A stretch of DNA of 64,000 nucleotides from Rotaria socialis (lineage: Eukaryota; Rotifera; Eurotatoria; Philodinida; Philodinidae), in NCBI GenBank assembly GCA_905331475.1, contig CAJNYU010003264.1:1-64000 (forward strand), written 5' to 3'. The notes below the pieces were generated by a model that was not told the origin of the DNA, made no database searches, and saw nothing but the letters and a program-made list of their open reading frames with translations. The first letter of the stretch is position 1. Each line of letters opens with the position of its first letter. Positions 34,226 to 46,399 of this stretch are shown piece by piece. A program made the position numbers and the translations under genes.

Positions 34226-35290
34226 ATGCGCCAAATGTATTGCGTTTTCGTCGTTGTTTTATTTGTTTCAACAGCAATCAATGCCTTCCTAACCGATAAA
34301 CAAGGTCTGATTCTTGTACCATCTGTTGCGTTTCGAGATCGTTCATCAACGAAATCACCAGCCGATTGGACTTTATACAATCAAGGTTGGTACTATGAAG
34401 AAAACCCAATTCAATCATTTTTAATGGAAAAATCTTTGGAACTTGTTGTTCGACAAGATTTAGATAGTAACCGTGTTAAAATGTTTACTGCCGAAGGTAA
34501 AGACAAAACCGATTTATGCATCGGCGGTCTCAGTCGACCGATGTGCGCTAAAACGGACAAAGATGGCCGTCTTAAAAATGCGTTCACGATGACTGATCAA
34601 GAAGTTCAAGCATTCCGTCGATCCGATGATAGTCGTGGGAAATTATTATTTGAAACATCGGTAGCAAATAAAAACATAAAGGAAACTGGTGAAATTTTCT
34701 TATGTGACGATGAAGGCATAACATTTATAAGTGATATTGATGACACAATTAAAGTCACAGGAGTGACATCAACGACGCAAACACTTATTAATACATTCAG
34801 TGGCAATTTTAAAGCTGTTGATGGCATGGCTGAGATTTATCAATATTGGCAAGATCAATATAATGCGACATTTGCGTATTTGACAGCGTCGCCTGACCAA
34901 CTCTATCCATTTTTAAGAGAATTTTTTGATCGAACAGGATTTCCATCGGGCTCAGCACATATGAGACATTTCACATGGCTTGACGTTAATTTCATAACAT
35001 TCTTTATGTCATCAAGTTATATGGCGAAGAAAACGGAAACATTAAAAATGTTCTTACAAAATACACGTAATCGTAGATTTGTTTTACTTGGTGATATTTT
35101 TCAAAAGGATCCAGATATTTACGCAAATATTTATAGTCAATATCCGGATCGTATTGCTAAAATTTTCATTCGAAAATACGCCGACGACAACGAAGGACAA
35201 GAGCGATTAGAAGCATTATTCAACGATATACCTCGTGAGAAATGGGGAACATTTGAAAAAGGTGCTGATTTACCTCGAAATGTATTGTGA
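34226..35290 (+). CDS. Secreted App1-type HAD phosphatase (DUF2183 domain)
   Basis: Single exon, 354 residues, no introns. A signal peptide is evident (about residues 1-20, VVVLFVSTAINA). The App1 catalytic domain starts near residue 160: HAD motif D170-x-D172-x-T174 in FISDIDDTIKVTG, then YLTASPDQLYPFL, FPSGSAHMRHF, KKTETLKMFL and FVLLGDIFQKDPDIY, all typical of the App1 phosphatidate phosphatase family known from yeast and bacteria. Yeast App1 is cytosolic and actin-associated, so the secretory signal is a difference. The substrate is presumed to be a phospholipid such as phosphatidate. The lack of introns beside intron-rich neighbours is compatible with horizontal transfer or retroposition. 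An AATAAA lies at 35315. Confidence 0.85.
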   Translation: MRQMYCVFVVVLFVSTAINAFLTDKQGLILVPSVAFRDRSSTKSPADWTLYNQGWYYEENPIQSFLMEKSLELVVRQDLDSNRVKMFTAEGKDKTDLCIGGLSRPMCAKTDKDGRLKNAFTMTDQEVQAFRRSDDSRGKLLFETSVANKNIKETGEIFLCDDEGITFISDIDDTIKVTGVTSTTQTLINTFSGNFKAVDGMAEIYQYWQDQYNATFAYLTASPDQLYPFLREFFDRTGFPSGSAHMRHFTWLDVNFITFFMSSSYMAKKTETLKMFLQNTRNRRFVLLGDIFQKDPDIYANIYSQYPDRIAKIFIRKYADDNEGQERLEALFNDIPREKWGTFEKGADLPRNVL

Positions 35291-37157
35291 ACTTTAAAAT
35301 AACGTCACTTTTGAAATAAAGAGAAGAAAAAAAAGAATCATAAAATAATATTCATGTAGACATCTATGAATAATAATGAACACTAGAACATTTTGATCGT
35401 CCGGAATGTCAAAATCAAATGTGTAAGACATTCATACAATGATAGATGCTTCAGACTATACAAGTGTCTTCATATTTATGCTAATGTTTATTACACGGAC
35501 TTGATTTGCTTTTGTAATGTTTATATAACACGTTCCGCTAGGAATAAGAAAATGAATGATTGATTATATTCTCAAGTGAAGACTTGAAGGCACGCATAAA
35601 AGCTATTTCTTATTTGTCGTTAGACGAGCAGGGCACAAATAAACCTAATTATTCATTTAGGAGCTCTCGACGAATATCGAGCAGCGTCTCACCTTGAAAA
35701 AAAACACTCAAATATTGAAATTAAGATCAATAGCCCGAAGTTGAATCTGTTCTTTGCGAAAACTTCTAAATGATTTCTATATTGCAAATTACGCAGCGTC
35801 ATTCGATTTTGCTTTACTTTTCAGAACGCGTATCATAGAAGTCCCGAAGGCACTTCGTTGTTACCAATTATTTTTAATTTGTTTTTGTAGAGAATACGTA
35901 AAAGTGCGCATATCCCGACAGAATTTTTAATCATATTAAATTAATTGTGTTGCATGACGATTCATCGAAGATTTTGCGTTGACAAATGAACTTTTTTCTA
36001 TTTTTGCTCATTTAAGATCTCCTGGGATAATTGATCTTCGGTTAATTGGTTGGCCGTGCATGGTATCTTAAATTATGATTAGCATGCAATTCAATAATTT
36101 CGAATGCAAACATTTTTAATATCGTGACAAAATATCGGCGTTCGTACCTTTTTTGCTCACTCCTCTGCAATGGCCTGCCGGGAAATTTTATCTTTACGGT
36201 GATTACGCAAAATGAGAAAGCAAATTTCGTCGATTTTTTTAGGAATAAATGGGGCATAATGTGTGCTCACCTTGAAAACTGAGACGAACATGCTCAGGAG
36301 AATATTTATTGAGAAAGAAAAATAGACGTAGCTATTTCGAATAAATATTATCTGACTCTGATGCTACAGAATTTTCAATGCGCGATGATTAATTGTTCGT
36401 TTTCACAATGATACACGTAATACGTATTAGTGTTCGATGCAGAGGGAAATCATGTGATAGAAACTTCAAGGTTACTTAATGGTGATTAATGGGCAAATAG
36501 AAAAATTATGAAGCGATTCTCATATTCAAAGGTGTCCTTGAGATAAAAAAAAAAAGCCATAGAGCTTTGACTTTTCTAATTGGTAAGAAAAAGAAAAGAT
36601 AGAGATAGAGGCATGCAAGTGTATCGCGATAAAAATATACATTAAGTACTTGATAAATAAGAAAAAACGATTATTTGACTTGTAACAGATATTTGCTTGT
36701 TTTGATAGTAGTCAAATTTTATTAATCTTATACAAGCATCAATATGATGGTTTAAGATATAGCGAAAAATAATTAATTCAAAGCCAATCATAAACCTTCA
36801 TGCTGATATCAGGATAGATTTAGGATAAAAGTCTAACATAGAACTTGATATCAAACTTGTTTAAGCAAAAAACGACAACCAACGGTATTTTCTTGTGCAA
36901 AAGCAAACTATGATAATTTTCTCAATATTCACTAGTTTATACGAAAAATCTGAATGCCGCATTTCAATAATAAACAAGCTGCACTAACAAGTTTTTCTTC
37001 TATGCATTAAAATTAAAAAAATTTCTTTTTATCCAAACATCGCTTTTTTACAATATAAGATAGAAAAGAAAAATGCCCTCACAGAGAAAAAAGTGACAAA
37101 GGGCGTAATAATAGAGAGAAAGCGAGAAAAAACCGATCGATACGACAAAGAACATAC

Positions 37158-37188
<31 letters not shown>

Positions 37189-37472
37189 CAAATGTACAAC
37201 AGAAATTCACGAAATGATATATATATATATATATATATACATATATATGTCTACAAATAAAATTACAAAAACGAGAATAAGTAATTTTGCAGAGAGAGGG
37301 AAAAGGATGAAAAATAATATGAATGAATGACCAGATAAGACCAAGGTACATCTTTACTTCTTAATCTAGTTGTTTATCTTTCAGAATATATAGACAAGAG
37401 AGTTAATATAAAACACACGCACTGATGGAGAACCTTTGTACAAGAAAAACGAAAACAAACTAGTTTAGATAA
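35291..37472. other. Intergenic spacer with AT microsatellites
   Basis: About 2.2 kb between convergent genes. (TA)n tracts lie at about 37157-37186 and 37217-37249; the frame over them is an artefact. No gene seen. Confidence 0.5.
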
Positions 37473-39775
37473 TTAATCATAAAGGCCCGGTGGTGATGCA
37501 GGTAATCGAGGAGAATTTTGTTCATCATTTGGAATACTCGATGATGGATGAACAAGATTTTTCGGTGCTGTTGGACTTGTTGGTGTTAATGTAACAGATG
37601 CATTATCATTTGTTATTGCATTTCCTGAAGAAAAAATTATTTGATTAATTTTTATTTTTTTTGTTCGCACATTTACCAATAGAATTTCGTGACTCGTTGG
37701 TTGTTACTATTTGTTGATTAGTTAAGTTCGGCGACATGCTAAACAAGAGATGCTGACTAATTTGTTTACATTCGCCGCCATCGTTTGTGTTCACTTCATA
37801 TACACAAACCACACCATCGTAACCGGCAACAAATAATTTCAATGTTTTATTTAATCTTAATAAGAACATACGGAATATAAATATTGTTTACAAAAATGTT
37901 TTTTTATTACTTACACGTTCATAGAAATAGTTGTTTTCATGCCAGGTGATTGTAAATGTACAAAAGCAAATGAACGATCTTGTGTTAATACTTCAGATGT
38001 TTGTTTTGGTAAATAATGGGCAACATCACTTAATTTACGACCAAAATAGCCCATCCATGTAGCTTCTTCAGGTGCTCTGAATTACAAGAAATTATTTTAT
38101 TAAGTTTTCTCAAAATGAAAATATTTACTTTTCTTTTGGATTAGTCAAACGAAATATATGTATTGTTTCTGTATTGCTTGATGCCGCTAAAAACATTGAA
38201 TCAGGACTGAACGCCAACGAGCATATTGTAGCAGCTCTACGCAAAAGCATTTTTAATATGTATTTTATCACAGAGACTGATTTCATTACATACCGTCGGA
38301 CACCTCGGCGAAATTCAAAAAGTCGTGAACCATCCACAGCACTATGAACGCGAATAACCGTTCCCTTAGAAAACAAAATTCCATCAATAAAACATAATAT
38401 TTTCCAATAAATCAAATACTTTATTCGATGCAGTTGCTAATTTTGTTCCGCTTATATCGAAAGCTATTGCGGCAAGTGGACTTTCATGAGCGCTGATCAT
38501 AATACCTGGTTTCTAGAAAAATGAATTTTCTAATAAATATGTAACACGTGCTCAACAAACCAGATTTAATGTATCGAAAACTTGTACTTCACCAGTTATT
38601 GAACTGCCCGGATAAGCTAAATAAGAATTATCGCTGTTGGATGATAATGCACATAGGCCTTCACGATTCGATGGTACATCTCGAATTGTATGTAATACTT
38701 TCATATCGCGCATATTATGAATATAAATACTTTCTTCCAAACAGACAACAAGTCTCTAGAATAAAAGTTCGAGTTTTTTAGTAGACTTCAAACAAACTTT
38801 GAATTCTTTTACCAATCGATTGAGCTTAACGGCAAGAATTGAATTAGCAAATGAATACGAACATATTTCTGTTCCTTTTTTAAAATGACACACTTTTAAT
38901 TTGCGTGGTGCTTGATTACTAACAAGTGCTATTAATGAACTTGAAAATAGACGTTCAATTATGGATACATCGTCATAAGCTAAAATTCAAAAAACAAATT
39001 GAAACTATTATTTATTATTGGTTAGTAATTGTTGCAACGACTTTTCGATAAAAAAATGCTAAAAGTTCTTGACAATTGGAGAACTGTAAATGATCGATTA
39101 CAATATAATTTAAAATTGAAATTCTATACAGTCAGGTGGGAACCGCTTTTTTGGTCCCTATATTAGTAAAAAACAAATTTTCTCGCTGGTAGTGCTGATT
39201 TCTCTTCAAGAAAAAAAAGTTATAGTTGACTAGTGTTGAATGCAAGAAATCACTAGGATGAGTATATCTGCTATATTTTGTCTTACTTAAAACTTTCCTG
39301 GGGTCGAAAATATGCAGATCTGTACTGTTATTAAAATCATGATTTTGCCGAGAAGAATATGAAAATTTCCTGATCGGAATATATGCCGGTACCGGCTCAG
39401 CAAATCTTCAAGTTCTGGTCACATTGGAACTATTTTGCACTTTTCTAGTTATATTGGACACTAACGTAAGACGTAAAAACTGTTCACATTAAACTTACCA
39501 CAATCGTAGATTTCATCAATCTTATTATCTTGATTGATGGTAAATAAGGCATAGGTTTTTCTTGTACCCATAGCTAGAGATCTATTCAATACGTGAAATA
39601 TTATCTTCTTCGAATGTGAAATTATCCAATCAAATACTTACGTACAATCTTGATTGAATGTTAATGTAAGAACCTTATATTGCGATAGAACATCATTTTC
39701 CGTTGATCCATCACTGCTACCTCCGGTAATACCACCAGTTGCTCCGCCACTAGGTCTACTCGCTAGTGCACTCAT
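37473..39775 (-). CDS. WIPI2: WIPI2/Atg18-type PROPPIN (autophagy WD-repeat protein)
   Basis: Ten minus-strand exons from the ATG at 39775 to the TAA at 37473, about 446 residues (human WIPI2 is 454). The seven-bladed propeller is readable throughout: [57 protein letters not shown], and the phosphoinositide-binding FRRG in [10 protein letters not shown], followed by [12 protein letters not shown]. The C-terminal tail is Ser/Pro/Asn-rich and disordered. PROPPINs bind PI3P on forming autophagosomes and recruit ATG16L1. The first residues are Gly/Ser-rich and less certain. The second intron (about 38980-39500) is long. NPL4 ends 218 bases upstream on the same strand. Confidence 0.93.
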
Positions 39776-39992
39776 AGTGATTTCTTTTTTTACTCTCTTT
39801 TTCAAGAAAAACAAATTAATAATAATAATAATAAATCATATCAATCTGGAATAAAAAAAAACAAATTAACATCGAGTTTTTTTTGTTCAATCTAGATTGG
39901 CAATTGTTTTTTATTTTGCTGGTTTCAATATGTATGAGATAGAAATAAATAAACATGATCGAATAAATTCATATAGAAATACTGGGATAAAA

Positions 39993-42734
39993 CTAAGAAC
40001 CTTTTTCACATGAACATATTTCACATGTCCGAGATGAGCCAATATTAAGAAAAGTACATCGTGGACAGTTCCATTGAGACGATGAAGATGCTAGATCGTG
40101 TTGATCTTCATAATCCATGTACGATGATCGAGTACCTCCTCCTCCTCCTCCTAATGGTGTATTAGGACCTTCGAATTAAAAGCATATGTTGAAAAACAAA
40201 AATCCAGATTATTAAATATTACCATGTGATTGTAGAACTTGAACTATTGTTTGCCAATCGGAACCTTCCATCCAGGTTTCAATACCATTAAGATCATGCG
40301 TACGTATAGAATCAAGTAATGGATCGAGTTGATCCTACAAAGGCAAAAATGAATATATCTTCAGTCAACTGATCATAATGAATTATTTATGAGATAAATA
40401 AATTTTTGTAAAAACAAAATGTCTTACCATTGAAAATGATATAATATCATTAACAGCCAAATATCTTAATAGATGAATATCACTTAAAATGTCTGTAGCT
40501 TTAAATTGACTTGCGCTAGAAGTAGTTACACCAGCACCTCCAGTTTTTGAAAACTGTTGTAAATATGTTGCTAATGCATTCATATCCTATAGAAAATAGA
40601 ATATTATTCTTATGTTTCATAGAGAGAGAGCAGAGTCGTTTACTTGTAATTCTCCAATTTGCATTCGGTTTTCAACACAAAACGGTGTTTTTATTGTTTG
40701 ACAATCATCATTAAATGTTGATTGAATTTGTGCATCGCTCGAAGGAAAGCCTGTTGGAACATCAATTATAAGATATTCAAGCGGTAATGGACGCGCTATT
40801 TTCATTATTTCATTATTATATGAATCTTTTTCCTAGGACAAGAGAAAAACACAATCGTTTTTGTCGTTTTTCATTCAATTGCCTTTACTTTATAATAAAC
40901 ATCAGGAACATATTGTTCTGAACTTGTTTCTCGAACGTAACCTAATTCAGGTGCATCGTATGTTGGAAATAAAATCTTTGATTTCACCAAAGCCATACAT
41001 TGATTTGATACTTGATAGCCTTCAAAATGAATTTGTCCTGATACATCACCCGTAACAACAACAGTCACAAATTTTGAACCGAAATAGCCATCTGGTGAAT
41101 ATTTGCATGTGTTTGGATGATTATTTTGAAACCAACCAGCCGTGATACATTCCTGAGCACTTAAAAAGTAGGAATTCTATTTGAAAATAGAAAAATCAGT
41201 TTATAAATTTCGATAGAAGATTCGCCGTACCACATTGCCACGATGGTGAAGAACAGGACCACCACCGGATTTACTTTCATCAGGTATAAGATCAGTAAAA
41301 ATCCATCCGATACGACGAATATTAAGACGACGTGCTAAGTCATTTATCAGTGCTTCATGTGGATCTGGAAGAGTTAATTTTACACTATCCCTTGATGTAT
41401 CCTGAAGATAAAAAATCGTTTGAAAATCTGAAAAATTTTTCTCCTACGAACTTGTGGCGGTTCATAGATAGCTGAAACAACTGCACGAATACCAAGCGGT
41501 ACGCCATCATAAATTTCATAGCGACCATAGAGAAAACCAATACGTTGATGACCTGATGAACGCCAATAATTTAAAAAACGATTTACCATATTTCCATTCT
41601 CAAACATTATATTGTCTACATGACGGTAAGGCTAAAACAAAACAGTAAAATAGTATACAATTGTTCCAAGACTTGATTTTCCAATAGCTCCAGTTCGATT
41701 TAAAAATGTACGCGATAGATAATTTGTTTTACCTGACGCATAAGAGTGACTGGATTTGGTTGACATTTTGTACAAACACCTAAAACAAATTTTCTCTTAA
41801 TAAAAAATACATCGATTTGAAATCTTTTACCTTTAGGCCAAGGTGCATGGCCAGTGGCACATTTTTCTTTAATTGAGCAACTTATATTTTCAAGACTAGC
41901 AAATGTATTTCTATAAAAAAAAAAGCAAGAAAACATAAATAACCGGAAACGTTCTTTGGAATTCTATATACCTTTCGCCAGCTGTCGAACTTTGTAATTT
42001 TCTAATTGATGCTCTAAATGACATATGTTTAATTGGTGGATTTCGATTTTTTAAAAATTCTTCGTCATATGGTTCAATCGGTATACAATGTAAGCATTTT
42101 CCATGTACATTATGATGACATCTATGTTTCAACAAAAAAGAATGAAAAGTAATGTTAAGAAAAAAATATTTCGTACAATTGTGGATCACGTTTTCTTGGT
42201 ATTCTTCCATCTAATTTATCTAATTGTATATCGACATCATCTTCTCTAATGTCCGTAGCATTTGCACTTGATTTCGTAAAATTATTTATTTGAAACGAGC
42301 CAACTTTCGGTGATGCATAACTATTTCCATTTGATGGTGTATCTGATTTAAGATCAGTAGGAACATACAACAATGAATTGGTATCTGTTGGAAATAAATT
42401 TGCATGTTCAGGAACTAAATAAATCATATCACCATGTTTTAAATTAGTTTTATTTTGAGTTCGTCCTAGCGGTGATTGTTTATTTTTTTCTTTGTATAAT
42501 GTAAAATCATTCAATGATGACAGTGAAAATATTTGTGCAACCTAAAAGAATGGATGTTTTAATTTTGGTTTTTCAAAAAATTGAATTACTTTTTCATAGA
42601 TAGTTTTATATGTATCTTGACTGTTAAAATCTAAGCGTTTTGTACCTTCCGATGATTGAATACGCAAAACCTACAAAAAAATTGAATTAAATCACAAAAA
42701 TAAACAATTATGGGCTTACAGATGCTTTTGACAT
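39993..42734 (-). CDS. NPLOC4: NPL4, p97/VCP ubiquitin cofactor
   Basis: About fourteen minus-strand exons from MSKAS at 42734 to the TAG at 39993. The order is an N-terminal ubiquitin-like domain ([15 protein letters not shown]), the zinc-binding block ([47 protein letters not shown]), the MPN-like domain ([42 protein letters not shown]), the conserved C-terminal domain ([35 protein letters not shown]) and an NZF finger (W-x-C-x2-C-x10-C-x2-C: WNCPRC and CEIC). As in other NPL4 proteins the MPN domain lacks the JAMM metal motif. NPL4 with UFD1 brings ubiquitylated proteins to p97. A Gly run (about six) precedes the NZF. Confidence 0.95.
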
Positions 42735-43716
42735 TTTAAATTAGACTAAAAAAACAGACTATTTTTCTAGAACAAAAAAAAATTAAACTATTACGTGTCA
42801 TATAGAGATGATGTAGAAGGTAACAAATAAACGAATGAATGAATCTTAATATTGTTGTTGCGAGAGACCGTGTGACAGAAACTTGTATACATTGGTTGAG
42901 TCAGCTGATTGAATGACATTTACTTATTCGTTCATTTAAAAATTTGTTTTTCCTTTCATTAAAAAAAATGATACTGTAAAAATAATGCGTATTTTATTTA
43001 GTGAAAAAACATTTGCTTGTCCTTGGTAAAGGTCACGTGCGATTATTTGATTGGTTGAAAAATAAACAGATGACCAATGTGCTTATGTCATACTCATGAA
43101 TGACTGAAGTATGACTATTATGAATAGTCGTAATTTTCAGATATCGTAAATAAAATTACATCGTAGATTCATGACGAAATGAACTTAGGTTTTTTTTGGC
43201 GCAGGAAAATTTAGCCTACTTCACACAGCCGTGCAAAAATCGACTATAATCAGCTTCTAACGATGATTTATTTCAGACTTTTACTTGCCGTCGGAAGAAA
43301 AAGAAACTGGGAACAATAATAATAATTCATCATTCCGTATAAATCAAAGAATAAAGAATACTTCTTTTCAAAACTCTTATTTGAATGATTTTCTTGTCAA
43401 CAAAAGAATATTTAATTGGTTTGTATATTTCTCTCGGCATTTCTGATTGATTTATCTGAACATATCGAAGAATCGGCTCAAATTTGTCTTTTATCTCTCT
43501 CAATTTCTTGAGATATTGACATGTTATTTCTTTGACAACTCTTGAGAATGTGTGTGGGTGTGAACATTCGTGTAATCTCTACTCACTCACTCAAATATGA
43601 GTTTTTGATAAAAATTTGCATTTTAAGACAAGATTTTGACTCATGAGCTCTCTAGAAGTAATGTCGGCTGTTATGAGAAACCATCATCTCTGATAATTAC
43701 AAGTGACAACTGCATA
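42735..43716. other. Upstream region of NPL4
   Basis: About 1 kb of A+T-rich DNA; contains the NPL4 promoter. Nothing else recognised. Confidence 0.45.
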
Positions 43717-43718
43717 TA

Positions 43719-44224
43719 CTGTAAAACCTCTATCACTGAACACACCCCTTCATTATGTGAACGCGTTTTTATGATCCCGACTGTATGTATTAACCGCAAC
43801 AATGTGAACATGAATAGATGGCGCCACATGTCTGATATATGTATCTGTCACTAAAATGGTCATTATCGTGAGGATCACTATCGGAGGCAGTGAAAATGGT
43901 ACGTCGTTTATACCTTTTTTCGACTACTCATCCTGAATTATATCCATTTATCACACATCAGAGCGAACTACTTACCAATTCTTAAAACCTGTTAAAAAAC
44001 AATCTGCAAGTGATATTTAAACCTAATCTAATTGGAAATGTGTGAAGTGTTAAAATAGTAGTAAACTACTGAATAAAATGATAAAAACTGCTTAAAAAAA
44101 CATGAAAAGTAATAACATAAACGTTGAGATTTATTTTTGCTTAACACCCTCTTATATGATAACCCCATTATACTGAACGTTTTCGGTCGGTCCCGAGAGT
44201 GTTCACATTAGAGAGGTTTTAGTG
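43719..44224. mobile_element. pogo/Tigger-like MITE
   Basis: Ends are imperfect inverted repeats, CTGTAAAACCTCTATCACTG on the left and CACTAAAACCTCTCTAATGT on the complement of the right, flanked by TA on both sides (43717-43718, 44225-44226). Subterminal motifs match the decayed element at 28951-29539. About 506 bases, no transposase. It lies just downstream of the glycosyltransferase gene's stop. Confidence 0.75.
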
Positions 44225-44300
44225 TATATTAAGAGACGATCATCGTTTTTCACCGAATCTATCTGTATACGGTTATTTTCGGTATTCTATTTATTCAATT

Positions 44301-46046
44301 TTAGTGTTCAATACCATATTTTTCTCTTAATTGATGCAACAATGAGCGATTAAAAGGGCAGCTAACATTTCGGTCATTATCAATGAAACCTCCCAATTGC
44401 CACTGACGACGTTCATGTACAAAATCATCTATCCAAAAATCTAAACAAGAAAAATCTCTATCTGGTGTCCTTGTCGTAACTAGAGAACAGAAATCTTTGT
44501 CTTTTTCACACATTTCAACAAATAATCGTCCATCAGGCGCTAGATTGTCGCGAGGATTGACGGGCAAGGGAAACTGTTGAAAAATAAGTTGTGATGCTTG
44601 TCGAATTAATTTAATAACTTGATCTTTTCTGATACCTTTCGTTCTTTCATTAATTGGATAATAAAGACCTTTGATATAAGGCGTACCACTTGTCATATAC
44701 TGTTCAAGATATGAACTGTATCGTTTTTCTGTATTTTCGAATTTAGATGGTTTTATACATCCAAGATTAATATTTACTGAACCATCTGGTAGAAATGTTT
44801 GATACATTTGTCCTGTACCTGGTCCAGTAATATGAATATCCATTTGACGTAGAATTTTTAATTGTGCTATAAAATTATTTTCAATTAATTCATATGCCAG
44901 CGATGGAAGATTTGTCGCTGATACATTTTTTGGAATGGAACTAAAATTCTGAGCTGTAACTTGGTTGTAATGCAGGTAAGCGACGCGAACCAATGGCCAT
45001 TGTGCAGCAGCAGCAGCCTTGTTTATGGTTTTATTGAAAAATGAATCTGTATAATTATTTATTTCATTTACGGCATCATGGATTTCGTCTCGATCTTTAC
45101 TTGTAAAACGTTTATTGTCGATAACATATGCCTGAAGTACATCATGAGATGTTCTACTTTCAAATGAAGATCTTCGTCTAGTAATGGGCTGGATGACACC
45201 ATGTTGCTGATACATTCTATCTCGAAAAAGTCTTGAAGCATCTAATTCAACACCTCCAGGTAATTGTAAATGAGGTTGCATGCAGCGTTGGCAGAAAGTT
45301 CCACTGCCCATAACAAGTTCTTCGAACATAAGCCAACGTCCAATTGACAATGCATTAAGCGCTTCTTGTTTAAGAAGTCCAAGGCCACCAAAACGACTAT
45401 AGATATCTTCGCTCCAACAATTTTTGCAGTCTTCTAGTTGTGCAAGAATACGAAAAGGATAAAGATGCCTTGGGGGAAAACGAATCAATGCAACATATGC
45501 TGGATAAAGCCCATCAAAAAGTGCATGCCCAATATTATAATGCCAATATTGACCAAAATAAACAGTGACAAATGGAATTATTCTTGGATCGATGGTATTA
45601 CGAACGAACTTTTCAAGATTAGAATATGAACCAAAAAAACGTTTGTTTGGTGTTGTTGGCCATAGAGTGAAAGCATCGGTTCGTACAGAATACGGTGGTA
45701 AATAGTTTCCTTCAACTGTGAGAATCATAAATGTACCATCAACATAATATAAATTATGATATAAGCACGATTGATTATATAATGAACCCACACATTGAAC
45801 AGTTGTTTCCCATGTTTTATTTTGATGAATGAAACGCGAATCTGTGAATGTCAAAGAGTTTTTGTTGGTTTCTGATGATGAAAACCCTGCTAATGACTTC
45901 ATCTTTCTTCTTTGTGCAATCACGTCATTCCAGGTAACTGTTATCAGACTTGTGAGAAAAAGAAATGATATACAACAGAGAAGTGAATAGATGAATTTCG
46001 TTTTTTCAATTTTTTTAAGCATATTTGATAATAATCTGAAATTCAT
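44301..46046 (-). CDS. GT61-like glycosyltransferase, type II membrane protein
   Basis: Single exon, 581 residues. A cytoplasmic basic start is followed by one membrane helix (about 19-40), giving a Golgi-type II topology, then a Ser/Asn-rich stem with several N-glycosylation sites. The catalytic part has the GT61/DUF563 hallmarks: YWHYNIGHALFDGLYPAY, and near the C-terminus DIHITGPGTGQMYQTFLPDG, which aligns with the conserved G-x-H-G-A-G region where H is replaced by P/G. Eukaryotic GT61 enzymes transfer xylose or GlcNAc to glycans; the substrate here is unknown. The gene has no introns. The start at 46046 is the first Met; a second Met lies at codon 9. Confidence 0.75.
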   Translation of the reverse strand: MNFRLLSNMLKKIEKTKFIYSLLCCISFLFLTSLITVTWNDVIAQRRKMKSLAGFSSSETNKNSLTFTDSRFIHQNKTWETTVQCVGSLYNQSCLYHNLYYVDGTFMILTVEGNYLPPYSVRTDAFTLWPTTPNKRFFGSYSNLEKFVRNTIDPRIIPFVTVYFGQYWHYNIGHALFDGLYPAYVALIRFPPRHLYPFRILAQLEDCKNCWSEDIYSRFGGLGLLKQEALNALSIGRWLMFEELVMGSGTFCQRCMQPHLQLPGGVELDASRLFRDRMYQQHGVIQPITRRRSSFESRTSHDVLQAYVIDNKRFTSKDRDEIHDAVNEINNYTDSFFNKTINKAAAAAQWPLVRVAYLHYNQVTAQNFSSIPKNVSATNLPSLAYELIENNFIAQLKILRQMDIHITGPGTGQMYQTFLPDGSVNINLGCIKPSKFENTEKRYSSYLEQYMTSGTPYIKGLYYPINERTKGIRKDQVIKLIRQASQLIFQQFPLPVNPRDNLAPDGRLFVEMCEKDKDFCSLVTTRTPDRDFSCLDFWIDDFVHERRQWQLGGFIDNDRNVSCPFNRSLLHQLREKYGIEH

Positions 46047-46092
46047 GCATAGAGATAAAACTTACAATCAATCGAATTTGCTCAAATTTAGA

Positions 46093-46399
46093 GGGGTGTT
46101 CAAGGACTGAGGATTAAGAATTCCTCATCAGTTTTCCTACAGTTCCTTGCACACTAAAGGTAAAAGTATGGAATATTCACGATAATTTTTGTTCTGACAC
46201 ATTTTCACTTGAAAATTTGTGAAAATCAATGATTTCATGCAAAAAGTATTTTTAAAACAGCAATATCGCAACTTTCGCGAATGGTGGAACTGTGCGGGAA
46301 CTTATAGTTGATTCCCATTTCCTCTAAAAATGATCACAGCGGTACTGATAATTCCTCGACACATTAGGAATTCCTATTTCTTAGTCCTTGGGCACTGCT
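46093..46399. mobile_element. MITE family copy 1 (hAT-like ends)
   Basis: Homologous over its length to 47760-48058. Ends are imperfect inverted repeats: GGTGTTCAAGGACTGAGGAT on the left, AGTGCCCAAGGACTAAGAAA on the complement of the right, each followed by an AGGAATTCCT-like motif. No coding capacity. It lies just upstream of the glycosyltransferase start. Confidence 0.65.

Noticed and set aside
37157-37351. Minus-strand frame with Ile-Tyr repeats
   Set aside because: Translation of the TA microsatellite.
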